Shown: positions 8,474-18,358, counted from the first letter of the stretch. The stretch is DNA of 64,000 nucleotides from an uncultured Paracoccaceae bacterium (GCA_947496535.1 CANMDE010000004.1:124001-188000), one strand, 5' to 3'. The notes: generated by a model from the letters alone, not told the origin. Made by a program: numbers and translations.

Positions 8474-9997
8474 GTGAAACACTTGGTTTTGGCTGCGCTG
8501 ACCTCGATCATCGCCAGCCCCGTCCTGTCCCAGGCCGATGACAAGCCGCTTTCGGCTATTGATTGGCTGTCGGAAAGCGTTGAAACGGAACCGACGGTTG
8601 CCGAACCACCGATCGTGGGCAACGCAACCCCGCCTAATATCACGGTCACTCCTCTCGATCAGCCATCCAAAGACGTTGTGGGACTTCTTCCCTCTAACGT
8701 CACCGGCCTGCCGCGCGACATGTGGGCCGCCAGCGATGAAGACACACTGGTCACACTTATAATGGCAAAACAGCCAGAAATGCTGCCAGCCATGCAGGAT
8801 CTTCTGAAAGTGCTGCTACTGGCAGAAGCTGATCCGCCCTTCGATGCAGGGCCGGATGGCGCATTATTTCTGGCCCGCGTGGACAAATTGCTCGATCTGG
8901 GCGCACTGCAACCAGCGCAATCGCTTATCGAAAGGGCCGAACCCAACACTGGTCCTCTTTTCCGGCGTTGGTTTGACGTGGCTCTGCTCACCGGGACCGA
9001 AAACGCTGCATGTGACCATATGGACAATAATCCGGTTGTAGCCCCCACCTACAGCGCACGCATTTTCTGTCTGGCACGCAATGGTGACTGGCAAACAGCC
9101 GTGCTCACGCTGAATACCCACCGCGTTCTGGGCGACATTACCCCACAGGAAGAGACGCTGATCACCCGCTTTCTCGATCCCGAACTGGCGGATGGCCAGG
9201 AACCGCTCGACCCTCCAGCCCGGATTAGCCCTCTCGTGTTTCGCATGCATGAGGCCATCGGCGAACGGCTGAACACACCCAGCCTGCCGCTCGCCTTTGC
9301 CCATGCTGATCTGGGCAGCACGACAGGTTGGAAAGCACAGCTGGAAGCAGCCGAACGATTGGCCCGACATGGCGCCGTGTCCGAAAATGTCCTGCAAAAG
9401 TTCTATACGGCCCGCACCCCCGCCGCATCAGGCGGTATTTGGGACCGTGCCGAAGCGATACAGCGGTTCGATACGGCAATGCAGGCGCGCAATCCAAATG
9501 CCATTGGCCGGGCGCTTCCCGGTGCGTGGGGGGCCATGAAAGAGGCCAAGACCGAGGTCGCATTCGCCAAAATCTACGGTTCCGACCTGCAAAAGCTGCC
9601 GCTAAGGGGTGTAGCTACCGATATGGCCTTCACCATCGGCCTGCTGTCGCCCGATTATGAAGGGGTCGCACTGGCGGCGAGCGACAGAACCGGCGCAGAT
9701 GCCTTTCTCGTCGCAATCGCCCGCGGTGTCCCGCAAGAGGTATCGGTCGGTGACCCGCTGGAACTGGCTATTCAGGCTGCCTTCAACGGCGCATCCCCAC
9801 CTGCAGAGCTGACGTCGCTTGCTGAAAACGGCAAATTGGGCGAAGCATTGCTGCGATCCATCGCCGTCTTCGGCCAGGGCTACGACGGTGACACAACCGC
9901 AATTACCGACGCGCTCGCGCTGATGCGCAGCGTCGGGATGGAGGGCGTCGCCCGTCAGGCCGCACTTCAATTGATGATACTGGAACGGTCGCCGTGA
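8474..9997 (+). CDS. Secreted protein of unknown function in the xerD operon
   Basis: About 507 residues. The first 20 residues from a GTG start (KHLVLAALTSIIASPVLSQA) look like a Sec signal peptide cleaved after SQA, so the product is expected in the periplasm. The mature part is alpha-helical, rich in Ala, Leu and acidic residues, with no cysteine pairs or catalytic motif that I recognise; the repeated helical hairpins suggest a tetratricopeptide-like scaffold, which is only an impression. It starts one base after the small membrane protein and its last codons overlap the xerD start by four bases (GTGA), so translation is coupled to the recombinase. Confidence 0.8.
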   Translation: MKHLVLAALTSIIASPVLSQADDKPLSAIDWLSESVETEPTVAEPPIVGNATPPNITVTPLDQPSKDVVGLLPSNVTGLPRDMWAASDEDTLVTLIMAKQPEMLPAMQDLLKVLLLAEADPPFDAGPDGALFLARVDKLLDLGALQPAQSLIERAEPNTGPLFRRWFDVALLTGTENAACDHMDNNPVVAPTYSARIFCLARNGDWQTAVLTLNTHRVLGDITPQEETLITRFLDPELADGQEPLDPPARISPLVFRMHEAIGERLNTPSLPLAFAHADLGSTTGWKAQLEAAERLARHGAVSENVLQKFYTARTPAASGGIWDRAEAIQRFDTAMQARNPNAIGRALPGAWGAMKEAKTEVAFAKIYGSDLQKLPLRGVATDMAFTIGLLSPDYEGVALAASDRTGADAFLVAIARGVPQEVSVGDPLELAIQAAFNGASPPAELTSLAENGKLGEALLRSIAVFGQGYDGDTTAITDALALMRSVGMEGVARQAALQLMILERSP

Positions 9998-10944
9998 CAC
10001 CCGACCATCCCATGGCACGCTGGGTTCAGGTGTTTCTGGAAGCGCAAGCCGCCGAACTGGATGCGGCGACCAACACCCAGCTTGCCTATGCACGCGATCT
10101 GACCAAGTTTGCCGAATGGCTGGCGGACAAGTCGCTACACTACAGCACAGCCACCCAGGACCATATCGAAAGCTATCTGATCGAATGCGAGGCCGAGGGT
10201 CTTGCAAAAACCACCCGCGCCCGGCGGCTGTCAGCGATCAAACAACTCTACCGTTTCGCATTCGAGGAAGACTGGCGCGAGGATAACCCCGCCATCCAGA
10301 TCAAAGGCCCCGGCAAGCCAAAACGTCTACCAAAAACACTTGATATCAATGAGGTAGAGCACCTTCTTGAAGCCGCCCGGAACACCCCGAAAGAGGCACT
10401 GCGCAACACCTGCCTTATGGAACTTCTCTATGCCACCGGTATGCGCGTCACCGAACTGGTCAGCCTGCCGGTCAGCGCCGCACGGGGCGACCCCCGAATG
10501 CTGCTGGTGCGCGGTAAGGGCGGCAAGGAACGATTGGTCCCTTTATCGCCATCCGCACGGGAGGCGTTGGCAACTTACCTCAAAGAACGAGACGCGGCAG
10601 AAGACACCGCCAAGCAAGACGGCAAACCACCGTCCAAGTTCCTCTTCCCCTCGCGCGGCAAAGCAGGGCATCTCACCCGGCATCGGTTCTTCGGGCTCAT
10701 CAAGGAGTTCGCCGTCGCGGGCGGTGTATCGCCCGAAAAAGTGACGCCGCACACCCTGCGCCACGCTTTCGCGACGCATCTTCTGGCCGGGGGTGCGGAT
10801 TTGCGATCCATCCAAACCATGCTCGGCCATGCGGATGTTGCAACGACAGAAATCTACACCCATGTCTTGGACGAACGGCTCAGTGAACTGGTGATGGAGC
10901 ATCACCCGCTGTCAAAATCAAACAAGGCGCGGCAGAAGTCTTGA
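9994..10944 (+). CDS. xerD: Tyrosine recombinase XerD
   Basis: A 316-residue site-specific recombinase that, with XerC, resolves chromosome dimers at dif during division. The N-terminal SAM-like core-binding domain spans about residues 5-95 and the catalytic domain the rest. Expected active-site residues are visible: Arg151 (ATGMRVTEL), Lys175 (GKGGKE), His253 and Arg256 (PHTLRHAFATHLL), His279 (LGHADV) and Tyr288 (EIYTHV). The ADLRSIQTMLGH text and length support a housekeeping Xer protein rather than a phage integrase. Its GTG start overlaps the upstream gene. Confidence 0.93.
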   Translation: MTPDHPMARWVQVFLEAQAAELDAATNTQLAYARDLTKFAEWLADKSLHYSTATQDHIESYLIECEAEGLAKTTRARRLSAIKQLYRFAFEEDWREDNPAIQIKGPGKPKRLPKTLDINEVEHLLEAARNTPKEALRNTCLMELLYATGMRVTELVSLPVSAARGDPRMLLVRGKGGKERLVPLSPSAREALATYLKERDAAEDTAKQDGKPPSKFLFPSRGKAGHLTRHRFFGLIKEFAVAGGVSPEKVTPHTLRHAFATHLLAGGADLRSIQTMLGHADVATTEIYTHVLDERLSELVMEHHPLSKSNKARQKS

Positions 10945-10997
10945 TGCCGACCGTTCGAAACCCCATAATCATTTTGTTTCCCCACTGAAGGCCCCTG

Positions 10998-12299
10998 ATG
11001 GACCCCACAACATTCGACGTCGCTTTTTGGATCACTGCCGGAGCGATTATTGTTCTTCTTTTCCTGTCCGGTTTCTTTTCCGGGTCTGAAACTGCGCTCA
11101 CCGCCGCATCGCGGGGCAAGCTGCGATCAGCAGCGGGCAAAGGCTCCAAAGGAGCCCAGCGGGCGCTTGACATAACAGACGACAATGAACGCCTGATCGG
11201 CTCTGTCCTGCTGGGAAACAACGTAGTTAACATTCTCGCGACGTCATTGGCGACGGCGGTACTGACCAAGGTTTTCGGCCAGAACGGCGTGGCTGCAGCA
11301 ACACTGATCATGACACTTCTGGTGCTGATTTTTGCAGAGGTTCTGCCCAAGACCTTCGCGATCACGAACCCTGAAATGGTGGCGTCGCGGGTTGCGGGGC
11401 CAATTGGGATCGTTGTGCTGGTATTTTCGCCCATCGTTACCGCTGTCCGCTATCTGGTGCGGGGCATTCTGCGGGTCTTCGGTGTGAAAACCGATCCCGA
11501 CAGCCACATTCTGGCAGTTCGCGAAGAAATCGCCGGCGCCCTGCAACTGGGCCACTCCGAAGGCATCGTGGAAAAAGAGGATCGCGACCGCATCCTCGGC
11601 GCGCTTGATCTGAACGAACGGGCCGTTGAAGAGGTGATGTTACACCGCTCTGGCATCGAAATGATCGACGCCGACGAGCCAGCACAAGACATTCTGGCGC
11701 AGTGTCTCGAAAGCCGGCACACGCGTTTGCCGCTCTACCGTGGTGAGCCTGAAAACATCGTTGGCGTGATTCACGCCAAGGATTTGCTGCGTGCAATGCA
11801 CAAGCTTCTGGGCGGTGGCAAGGTCGACGCAAAGAGCCTCGCCGATTTCGACGTCATGCGCGTCGCGATGGAACCCTATTTTGTGCCCGAAACGACCACG
11901 CTTGACGACCAGATGCGCAATTTTCTGAAGCGGAAAACGCATTTTGCGCTGGTCGTTGATGAATATGGGGCCTTACAAGGGCTGATCACACTTGAAGACA
12001 TCCTAGAAGAGATCGTGGGCGAAATTGCCGACGAGTTCGACGCAGATATAGTCGATCAGATCGCAGCCACTTCCGACGGGGCCTTTGTTGTTGATGGCAC
12101 CATGACAATCCGGGATCTCAACCGCGCCCATGACTGGAACCTGCCAGATGAAGAGGCCAACACCATCGCCGGTCTGGTCATTCACGAGGCGCAGATGATC
12201 CCGGTCGAGGGTCAGGTGTTTTCTTTCCACGGCTTCCGCTTCGAAGTCATCGAAAAAGATGAAAACCGCATCGCCACGCTGAAAGTCCACCAGCTTTAG
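10998..12299 (+). CDS. CNNM/CorC-family protein with CBS domains
   Basis: A 433-residue inner-membrane protein of the HlyC/CorC (UPF0053) family. Residues about 8-190 form the CNNM transmembrane domain (GFFSGSETALTAASRGKL is the family start motif), followed by two CBS domains (about 205-330, text LESRHTRLPLYRG, FALVVDEYGALQGLITLEDI) and a C-terminal CorC/HlyC domain ending EKDENRIATLKVHQL. Family members are linked to magnesium/cobalt efflux and resistance. It begins 53 bases after xerD and could be transcribed with it. Confidence 0.92.
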   Translation: MDPTTFDVAFWITAGAIIVLLFLSGFFSGSETALTAASRGKLRSAAGKGSKGAQRALDITDDNERLIGSVLLGNNVVNILATSLATAVLTKVFGQNGVAAATLIMTLLVLIFAEVLPKTFAITNPEMVASRVAGPIGIVVLVFSPIVTAVRYLVRGILRVFGVKTDPDSHILAVREEIAGALQLGHSEGIVEKEDRDRILGALDLNERAVEEVMLHRSGIEMIDADEPAQDILAQCLESRHTRLPLYRGEPENIVGVIHAKDLLRAMHKLLGGGKVDAKSLADFDVMRVAMEPYFVPETTTLDDQMRNFLKRKTHFALVVDEYGALQGLITLEDILEEIVGEIADEFDADIVDQIAATSDGAFVVDGTMTIRDLNRAHDWNLPDEEANTIAGLVIHEAQMIPVEGQVFSFHGFRFEVIEKDENRIATLKVHQL

Positions 12300-12371
12300 G
12301 CCCCTTACCCTTGTATCCGGCTGACCTTGGGTCAATGCTGTCTTATTCACATCTGAAATAAGGACAGCGTC

Positions 12372-14177
12372 ATGCAACGTCATTTGTTTTCTTCGTGTGT
12401 GTTAAGTCTTTGTGTGGTTACCCCCATCTACGCTCAGGACGCCGCTGACACGGTCGCTCCGGAGGCAGGAACCGAAACCAGCGCCAGCTTCGAAGGCCTC
12501 TCCCAAGCCGCGCAGGACGCATTGGTGGCCAAGTCGGAAGGTCGCCCGGTCAGCGCCGAAAACTGGATGGTGGCGGCGGCAAACCCGCTCGCCGTTGAGG
12601 CAGGTTCAGACGTTCTTCGCCAAGGTGGCACCGCCGCCGATGCAATGGTCGCCGTGCAAACCGTGCTTGGATTGGTCGAGCCGCAATCATCTGGCCTTGG
12701 CGGCGGGGCCTTCCTCGTCTGGTACGACGCGGCATCGGGTGAGATCACCACTCTCGACGGTCGCGAAACCGCACCACTGAACATCACGCCGACGCTTTTC
12801 CAGGATGATGCAGGCGAACCGCTGGAATTCTTTGATGCCGTGGTCGGCGGCCTCTCTGTCGGCACCCCCGGTACGCCAAAACTGATGGAAGACGCACACA
12901 GACGTTGGGGGAAAGCCAACTGGGCCGACCTGATGACGCCCGCCATCACATTGGCAACTGATGGTTTCACTGTATCGCCGCGCCTTGCCAACGCCATCGG
13001 CGAATCCGCCGAAAGCCTGCAACGCTTTCCAGCGACGGCCGAGTATTTCTTCCCGGACGGCACAGCGCTTGGCGAGGGTGACACGCTCACCAATCCCGCC
13101 TATGCCGACACTTTGCAACAGATCGCATCGCAAGGCACCGACGCCTTTTACACCGGCGCAATTGCCGAAGATATCGCAGCCACCGTGCGCAACGCTGAAG
13201 GCAACCCCGGCAGGCTCTCGACCATGGACCTCGCGCTCTACGACGTGGTTGAACGCGACCCCGTTTGCGTCCCCTACCGAACATATGAGGTTTGTGGCAT
13301 GGGCCCACCCTCTTCCGGCGCACTGACCGTCGGACAGATCCTCGGGATCGTGAATAACTTCGTCATCGATGATCCGACGGATGCAAACACATGGCGTCTG
13401 ATCGGCGACGCCTCCCGCCTCGCCTTCGCGGACCGGGGTCGGTACATGGCCGACAGCGACTTCGTCCCGATGCCCACCGAAGGACTGGTTGATCCCGCCT
13501 ATCTCGAAGAACGGGCAAACCTTATCGAAGGGGACAGGACTGACGGATTTGTAGCCCTTCCAGACGTGTCACCGGGCGACCCAGAATGGGACCATGCCCA
13601 GCTTTGGGGCGACGATGCCAGCCTCGAACTACCCTCAACCTCCCACATCTCTATCGTTGACAGCTATGGAAACGCGCTGTCGATGACCACAACCATCGAA
13701 AACGGGTTCGGATCACGGCTCTTTGTGCGGGGCTTCCTGCTCAACAACGAACTGACGGATTTTTCCTTTGAAACGCATGAGGGCGGATACCCTGTCGCCA
13801 ACCGGATCGAACCCGGAAAAAGACCGCGCTCATCCATGTCACCGACCATCGTCACCGAAGACGGCGCGCCCATTCTCGTTGTCGGCAGCCCCGGCGGCAG
13901 CCGCATCATCGGCTACGTCGCCAAAACTATCATCGCCCATCTCGACTGGGGCATGGATGTCCAACAAGCCGTCGCAATGCCGCATCTGGTCAACCGTTTC
14001 GGCACCTACGACATCGAGGAAAACAGCGACATGGTCGACTTCGAAGGTCCATTGACCGATCTTGGCTACGAAGTTGAGGTCCGTGACCTCAACTCCGGCC
14101 TTCATGCTATCGCCATCGGTGACACCCTCACTGGCGGGGCGGACCCACGGCGCGAAGGTATCGCACTTGGCGAATAA
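12372..14177 (+). CDS. ggt: Gamma-glutamyltransferase
   Basis: Periplasmic N-terminal nucleophile hydrolase that cleaves or transfers the gamma-glutamyl group of glutathione. A Sec signal peptide (MQRHLFSSCVLSLCVVTPIYAQ) is followed by the large-subunit text GGTAADAMVAVQTVLGLVEP and SSGLGGGAFLVW. The autoprocessing Thr lies in STSHISIVDSYGNALSMT, after which the small subunit carries GFGSRLFVRGFLLNNEL and the PGGSRIIGYV motif. At 601 residues it fits the family. Transcribed alone and convergent with the next gene. Confidence 0.95.
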   Translation: MQRHLFSSCVLSLCVVTPIYAQDAADTVAPEAGTETSASFEGLSQAAQDALVAKSEGRPVSAENWMVAAANPLAVEAGSDVLRQGGTAADAMVAVQTVLGLVEPQSSGLGGGAFLVWYDAASGEITTLDGRETAPLNITPTLFQDDAGEPLEFFDAVVGGLSVGTPGTPKLMEDAHRRWGKANWADLMTPAITLATDGFTVSPRLANAIGESAESLQRFPATAEYFFPDGTALGEGDTLTNPAYADTLQQIASQGTDAFYTGAIAEDIAATVRNAEGNPGRLSTMDLALYDVVERDPVCVPYRTYEVCGMGPPSSGALTVGQILGIVNNFVIDDPTDANTWRLIGDASRLAFADRGRYMADSDFVPMPTEGLVDPAYLEERANLIEGDRTDGFVALPDVSPGDPEWDHAQLWGDDASLELPSTSHISIVDSYGNALSMTTTIENGFGSRLFVRGFLLNNELTDFSFETHEGGYPVANRIEPGKRPRSSMSPTIVTEDGAPILVVGSPGGSRIIGYVAKTIIAHLDWGMDVQQAVAMPHLVNRFGTYDIEENSDMVDFEGPLTDLGYEVEVRDLNSGLHAIAIGDTLTGGADPRREGIALGE

Positions 14178-14181
14178 ACCA

Positions 14182-14203
14182 GGGCGCGGCTAGGGCCGCG
14201 TCC
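14182..14203. terminator. GC-rich hairpin between convergent genes
   Basis: A nine-pair stem (gggcgcggc against gccgcgtcc with one wobble) with a four-base loop lies between the ggt stop and the stop of the ATPase on the other strand. No T tract follows on either side, so this is at best a factor-dependent or transcript-stabilising hairpin. Confidence 0.35.
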
Positions 14204-15726
14204 TAATTCCCCTTGAACAGGCTGCCCAATATCCCACGCACCAACCGGCGGCCTGTGGTCCCTTTCAGCTCCTTGGTAACAACCGAAGCCAAAGCACTGC
14301 CAAACCCGCTGCTGGACGACTTTTTCGACGAACTCGTCTTGCCATCATACCGGCGCGCGGCTTTGTACTCGCGTTCTTTCTCTTCTAGCGCTTCCTCTTC
14401 CGCTTCGGCTGCTTCCGCGGCCTTGGCGGCGTCATCGGCACGTTTTGCCAACATCTCGGATGCACTTTCACGATCAAGCGGCGTGTCATACTTGCCCGCC
14501 ATCTCCGAAGCGTTCATGATCTCCTTCCGTGTCGCGGCATCAATCGGCCCCAACTGCGATGATGGGGGGCGGATCAATGTACGCTCCACCATCTGCGGAA
14601 TACCCTTTTCATCAAGGAATGAGGTCACGGCCTCACCCGTACCCACCTCCTGAATGGCCTCACTGGTAGCAAAAGCGGGATTATCACGATAGGTTTCCGC
14701 CGCCTGTTTCAGCTCCTTGCGGTCCTTGGCAGTAAAGGCGCGCAAGGCGTGCTGCACCCGGTTGCCCAATTGGCCCAAAACATCTTCGGGAATATCAGCA
14801 GGGTTCTGCGTGACAAAATAAATCCCCACACCTTTGGAGCGGATCAGCCGGGCGACCTGCTCGACCTTATCGACCAGCGCTTTGGGGGCGTCGTCGAACA
14901 GCAAATGCGCCTCATCAAAGAAGAACACGAGCTTCGGTTTGTCAGGGTTGCCGACCTCGGGCAGTTCCTCAAACAGTTCCGACAAAAGCCACAGCAGGAA
15001 CGTGGCATACAGCCGGGGCGAGCCCATCAGCTGATCCGCAGCCAGAATATTGATCATACCCCGCCCATCTGCATCGACACGCATCAGATCAGCCAGTTCC
15101 AACGCAGGCTCACCAAACAAGGCCTCACCACCCTGATTCTCGAGCACAAGCAACTGACGCTGGATCGCCCCGATCGAGGACTTCGCGACATTGCCGTACC
15201 GGGTCGACAACTCGTCAGCATGATCACCAACCCAGACAAGCAACGACTGCAGGTCTTTGAGATCCAGCAGCGGCAGCCCCTCTTCGTCAGCCGCCCGGAA
15301 TGCAACATTCAACACACCTTCCTGCGCATCCGACAGTTCCATCAACCGGGCGAGCAGCAACGGGCCCATCTCGGCCACCGTCGCGCGGATGGGATGGCCT
15401 TGTTCGCCAAACAAATCCCAAAAAGTGACCGGAAAGGCGTCGTAGGTCAGATCAAAACCAATGGTTTTGCTGCGTTTGGTAAATGCCTCATGCAGCTTGA
15501 AATCTTCCGATCCGGCGACGGCCAAGCCGGATAAGTCACCTTTTACGTCCGACAAAAACACCGGCACACCCGCAGCGGCAAATCCCTCTGCCATGATCTG
15601 CAAGGTCACGGTTTTCCCTGTACCCGTGGCACCTGCGACCAACCCGTGGCGATTTGCCTTGTTTAACAAAAGGTTCTGCGGCGATCCATATCCTTCGCCA
15701 CCGCCACCAATAAATACGTTGCCCAT
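14203..15726 (-). CDS. HerA-like ATPase (DUF853 family)
   Basis: About 507 residues. Walker A GATGTGKT is at residues 32-39 and Walker B lies in [13 protein letters not shown] near residue 265; the family also shows [18 protein letters not shown] text, here [17 protein letters not shown]. It belongs to the FtsK/HerA superfamily; many members are annotated as helicase HerA-like, but no substrate is proven for DUF853. The C-terminal 90 residues are highly charged ([17 protein letters not shown]) and probably coiled coil. ATG chosen with ggggga five bases upstream; a GTG further out would add six residues. Confidence 0.9.
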   Translation of the reverse strand: MGNVFIGGGGEGYGSPQNLLLNKANRHGLVAGATGTGKTVTLQIMAEGFAAAGVPVFLSDVKGDLSGLAVAGSEDFKLHEAFTKRSKTIGFDLTYDAFPVTFWDLFGEQGHPIRATVAEMGPLLLARLMELSDAQEGVLNVAFRAADEEGLPLLDLKDLQSLLVWVGDHADELSTRYGNVAKSSIGAIQRQLLVLENQGGEALFGEPALELADLMRVDADGRGMINILAADQLMGSPRLYATFLLWLLSELFEELPEVGNPDKPKLVFFFDEAHLLFDDAPKALVDKVEQVARLIRSKGVGIYFVTQNPADIPEDVLGQLGNRVQHALRAFTAKDRKELKQAAETYRDNPAFATSEAIQEVGTGEAVTSFLDEKGIPQMVERTLIRPPSSQLGPIDAATRKEIMNASEMAGKYDTPLDRESASEMLAKRADDAAKAAEAAEAEEEALEEKEREYKAARRYDGKTSSSKKSSSSGFGSALASVVTKELKGTTGRRLVRGILGSLFKGN

Positions 15727-15835
15727 AGTGTCCCCCGCGCGCAATCATGTCATTGGCGGCCAAAATACATCTTTAACTCTTCCATGCCAGACTAATCATG
15801 TTGACGCTGCGCGGTTACCTGCAAATGTCGTTGAC

Positions 15836-15883
15836 AAATTTCCTCCTTGTTGACTGGCCGTGCCTTCTGGCACGGCTTTTTTT
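15836..15883 (+). ncRNA. Candidate small RNA with TTCCTCC and intrinsic terminator
   Basis: TTGACG at 15801-15806, a 17-base spacer and a weak AATGTC could start a transcript near 15836. It would contain tttcctcc, complementary to ribosome-binding sites, and end in a perfect eight-pair stem (gccgtgcc, loop ttct, ggcacggc) followed by seven T. The terminator is certain by eye; the RNA is inferred because no + strand gene ends before it. Confidence 0.4.
15857..15883 (+). terminator. Intrinsic terminator
   Basis: Perfect eight-base-pair GC-rich stem with a TTCT loop followed by TTTTTTT on the + strand. No + strand protein gene precedes it. Confidence 0.8.
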
Positions 15884-15993
15884 ATCAAATCGGGTCAAAA
15901 TAACGCGCCAAACCATTGAATTCGCTGTTGACGGCCTGAAAATCCTTACGTAGTTTTTTGATAATTAGTCGGCCTAGTTCGACGGGGAGAAAC

Positions 15994-16022
15994 TGAAAAG
16001 GGGTCCATATCGGGCCCTTTTT
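15994..16022 (+). terminator. Second terminator-like hairpin
   Basis: Stem aaaaggg against ccctttt with inner cc/gg pairs around atatc, followed by a T-rich stretch. A TTGACG box at about 15928 followed 17 bases later by TAGTTT could drive a short transcript that ends here, or this could lie in the ialB leader. Confidence 0.45.
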
Positions 16023-16143
16023 CTTTGCGCTCTGTCCTGACCAAAAGTTGAGCGAAAGAATGCCCAACCCCCACGATTTGCCCCTGACACCAACAAATAC
16101 GCGTGTTAAGCCGCCTCGCAAAACAAGTCCAAGGGACCTCTTC

Positions 16144-16830
16144 ATGCACACTACCATCAAATCACTTTTCATCGCCGCACTGATCGCAGGCAGCAGCACC
16201 GCTTACGCGCAAGAGACTGCACCGGCCGAGGAAGAAACCCCACCGGCGGCAGAACAGACACCTGAAACAGAGCAGGCACCTGAGACAGAAACACCTGAAG
16301 CAGAGACCCCCGCCGAGGATGGATCAAACCCCGGCAGTGATCTGAACCTGGGCGAGTCGACCGGCCCCCAAACTGGTCAGCCCTATATTCTTGAGGAATT
16401 CGGCGACTGGGCCATGCGCTGTATCAAGGCCGAAGAAGGCCAGCCCGATCCGTGCCAGCTTTATCAATTGCTGAAAGACGGCGAAGGCAACGATGTTGCC
16501 GAAGTCAGCATGTTCCGTCTGCCTGAAGGCGGCGAAGCTGTCGCCGGTGCGACAATCGTCGTGCCACTGGAAACTCTTCTGACCCAACAGCTGACCATCG
16601 CCGTGGATGGCGCAAACGAACGGCGCTACCCATTCACCTTCTGCAACCGGGCCGGCTGCGTCGCGCGTGTGGGCTTCACCGCCAATGACATCGCACAATT
16701 CCGGCGCGGAAACGCGGCCACACTGCGCCTCGTACCCGCAGCGGCCCCAGCGGACGAGGTCGTTCTAAATATGTCTCTGACCGGCTTCACTGCCGGGTAT
16801 GAAGGCGTCGTGACGCCCAACAACCAATAA
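16144..16830 (+). CDS. Invasion-associated locus B (IalB) family protein
   Basis: About 228 residues. The start MHTTIKSLFIAALIAGSS leads a Sec signal peptide ending at AYAQE, followed by a low-complexity stretch of Glu, Thr, Pro and Ala (residues about 22-65) and then the IalB domain: FGDWAMRCIKAEEGQPDPCQ, the central GATIVVPLETLLTQQLTIAV text, a CNRAGCVARVGF pair of cysteines, and a terminal FTAGYEGV. IalB proteins are periplasmic and widespread in alphaproteobacteria, including non-pathogens, so a host-invasion role should not be assumed. A longer upstream frame lacks a signal peptide and is not used. Confidence 0.9.
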   Translation: MHTTIKSLFIAALIAGSSTAYAQETAPAEEETPPAAEQTPETEQAPETETPEAETPAEDGSNPGSDLNLGESTGPQTGQPYILEEFGDWAMRCIKAEEGQPDPCQLYQLLKDGEGNDVAEVSMFRLPEGGEAVAGATIVVPLETLLTQQLTIAVDGANERRYPFTFCNRAGCVARVGFTANDIAQFRRGNAATLRLVPAAAPADEVVLNMSLTGFTAGYEGVVTPNNQ

Positions 16831-16854
16831 GCATCGCTGGCAGGGCCTGAGAAA

Positions 16855-18063
16855 TCAGGCCCGCCGCAGCGCCAGCACGGCATTCAATCCGCCGAACGCA
16901 AACGCATTGGACAAGGCCACCTTAACCTCGGCCTCACGCGCCTCATTCGGCACGACATCCAAGGCACATTCCGGGTCCGGTTCTTCATAACCAATCGTCG
17001 GCGCAATCACCCCATCGCGTACTGCCATGATGCAGGCCAGCAGCTCTACAGCTCCTGTACCGCCAATCAGATGACCATGCATTGATTTGGTTGACGACAT
17101 CATCAACTGATCCGCGTGGGCACCAAACACATCCGCCACAGCCGCGCATTCGGTTTTGTCATTGGCTGCCGTACCTGTGCCATGGGCGTTGATGTATCCT
17201 ACCTCATCCTTTGAAATGCGTGCATCTGCAATCGCACCAGCGATTGCGCGCGCGGCGCCCTGCTTTGACGGCATCACAATGTCTGACGCATCCGATGACA
17301 TCGAAAAGCCAACGACCTCGCACAAAATTTCGGCCCCTCGGGCCTTGGCATGTTCGTATTCCTCAAAGACAAAAACACCCGCGCCCTCGCCCTGCACCAT
17401 GCCACTGCGGTTGGCCGAAAACGGGCGGCAAGCTTCACGGGACATCACGCGCAGCCCTTCCCAAGCTTTGATACCACCAAAGCACAGCATGGATTCGGAC
17501 CCGCCTGTGACCATCACCGTTGCCATTCCACAGCGAACCATATTGAATGCCTGCCCCATCGCATGATTGGACGAGGCGCAGGCGGTAGCCACCGTAAAGG
17601 ATGGCCCGCGCAGGTTCCATTCCATCGATACATGGCTGGCAGCTGCATTATTCATCAGCTTGGGTACAATGAACGGATGCACGCGGTTCTTGCCATCCTC
17701 ATAAACAGCACGGTAATTTTCATCCTGCGTGGTCAGACCACCGCCAGACGTGCCGAACACGACGCCGGACCGATCGGCCAGACCGCCGGTGAAATTCAAC
17801 CCTGACTGACCCACAGCCTCGCGCGCAGCCAGCAAGGTGAATTGGGTAAACCGATCATAAAGCGATATCTGCTGGCGATTGAAATGCTCGGTCTCATCAT
17901 AACCGCGCACCTGGCCGCCGATCTGGATCGACAGGCGCTGCACGTCACGGATATCCAGCGGACCAATCCCGCAATACCCTTCACGCATCGCGCTTAACGT
18001 GGCAGGCACGTTATCCCCCAGCGGGTTGATCGTCCCCGCGCCCGTAATCACAACCCTGTGCAT
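16855..18063 (-). CDS. FabF-like beta-ketoacyl-ACP synthase
   Basis: A 402-residue condensing enzyme that extends an acyl chain on an acyl carrier protein. The catalytic triad is intact: Cys162 in TACASSNHA, His294 in INAHGTGTAAND and His331 in KSMHGHLIGGTGAVE. Its start lies four bases after the stop of a dedicated carrier-protein gene, and an LpxD-like acyltransferase gene is further upstream, so it probably makes or elongates a special acyl chain rather than serving bulk fatty-acid synthesis. That specialisation is inferred from context. Confidence 0.93.
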   Translation of the reverse strand: MHRVVITGAGTINPLGDNVPATLSAMREGYCGIGPLDIRDVQRLSIQIGGQVRGYDETEHFNRQQISLYDRFTQFTLLAAREAVGQSGLNFTGGLADRSGVVFGTSGGGLTTQDENYRAVYEDGKNRVHPFIVPKLMNNAAASHVSMEWNLRGPSFTVATACASSNHAMGQAFNMVRCGMATVMVTGGSESMLCFGGIKAWEGLRVMSREACRPFSANRSGMVQGEGAGVFVFEEYEHAKARGAEILCEVVGFSMSSDASDIVMPSKQGAARAIAGAIADARISKDEVGYINAHGTGTAANDKTECAAVADVFGAHADQLMMSSTKSMHGHLIGGTGAVELLACIMAVRDGVIAPTIGYEEPDPECALDVVPNEAREAEVKVALSNAFAFGGLNAVLALRRA

Positions 18064-18067
18064 CTGG

Positions 18068-18325
18068 TCAGCTTTGCTCTGATTTCAGTTTTTCGACCGC
18101 CGCGACAATCGACGCGATCGAGGAGATATCAAAGTCGCTCTCAGCAGGGTTGTTCGCATTGAACGGAACCGAGATGTCGAAGGTTTCTTCAATCGCAAAG
18201 ATGCTTTCCACCAGCCCCAAACTATCGATTCCGATATCTTCCAACGTCTGACTGGGCAGAATATCCGACGGTTCCAACATCGCCTGTTCGGCGATAATTG
18301 CGATAACTTGGTCTTTCATGCTCAT
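18068..18325 (-). CDS. Acyl carrier protein
   Basis: About 85 residues, MSMKDQVIAIIAEQAM at the start. The phosphopantetheine attachment serine is Ser35 in GIDSLGLVESIFAIEE. Typical acidic four-helix carrier. The first ATG of the frame (18349) would add eight residues (NNVGANEM); I prefer the internal ATG because the resulting N terminus matches ordinary carriers. Sits between lpxD-like and ketosynthase genes with spacings of a few tens of bases or less, clearly one operon. Confidence 0.9.
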   Translation of the reverse strand: MSMKDQVIAIIAEQAMLEPSDILPSQTLEDIGIDSLGLVESIFAIEETFDISVPFNANNPAESDFDISSIASIVAAVEKLKSEQS

Positions 18326-18358
18326 TTCATTAGCGCCAACATTATTCATGATGAGGAT

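Larger units (their letters stand above)
15745..16143. other. Gene-free region with two terminator hairpins
   Basis: No convincing protein gene fits these 399 bases. The + strand carries two hairpin-plus-T-tract elements (15857-15883 and 15994-16022), each preceded by a TTGACG box at a promoter-like distance, although no protein gene on + ends here. The remainder should include the promoter of ialB; I see no clear box for it. Confidence 0.5.

Noticed and set aside
9994..10944. XerD as phage or transposon integrase
   Set aside because: Housekeeping Xer length and motifs, no att repeats, no phage genes nearby, operon with envelope genes.
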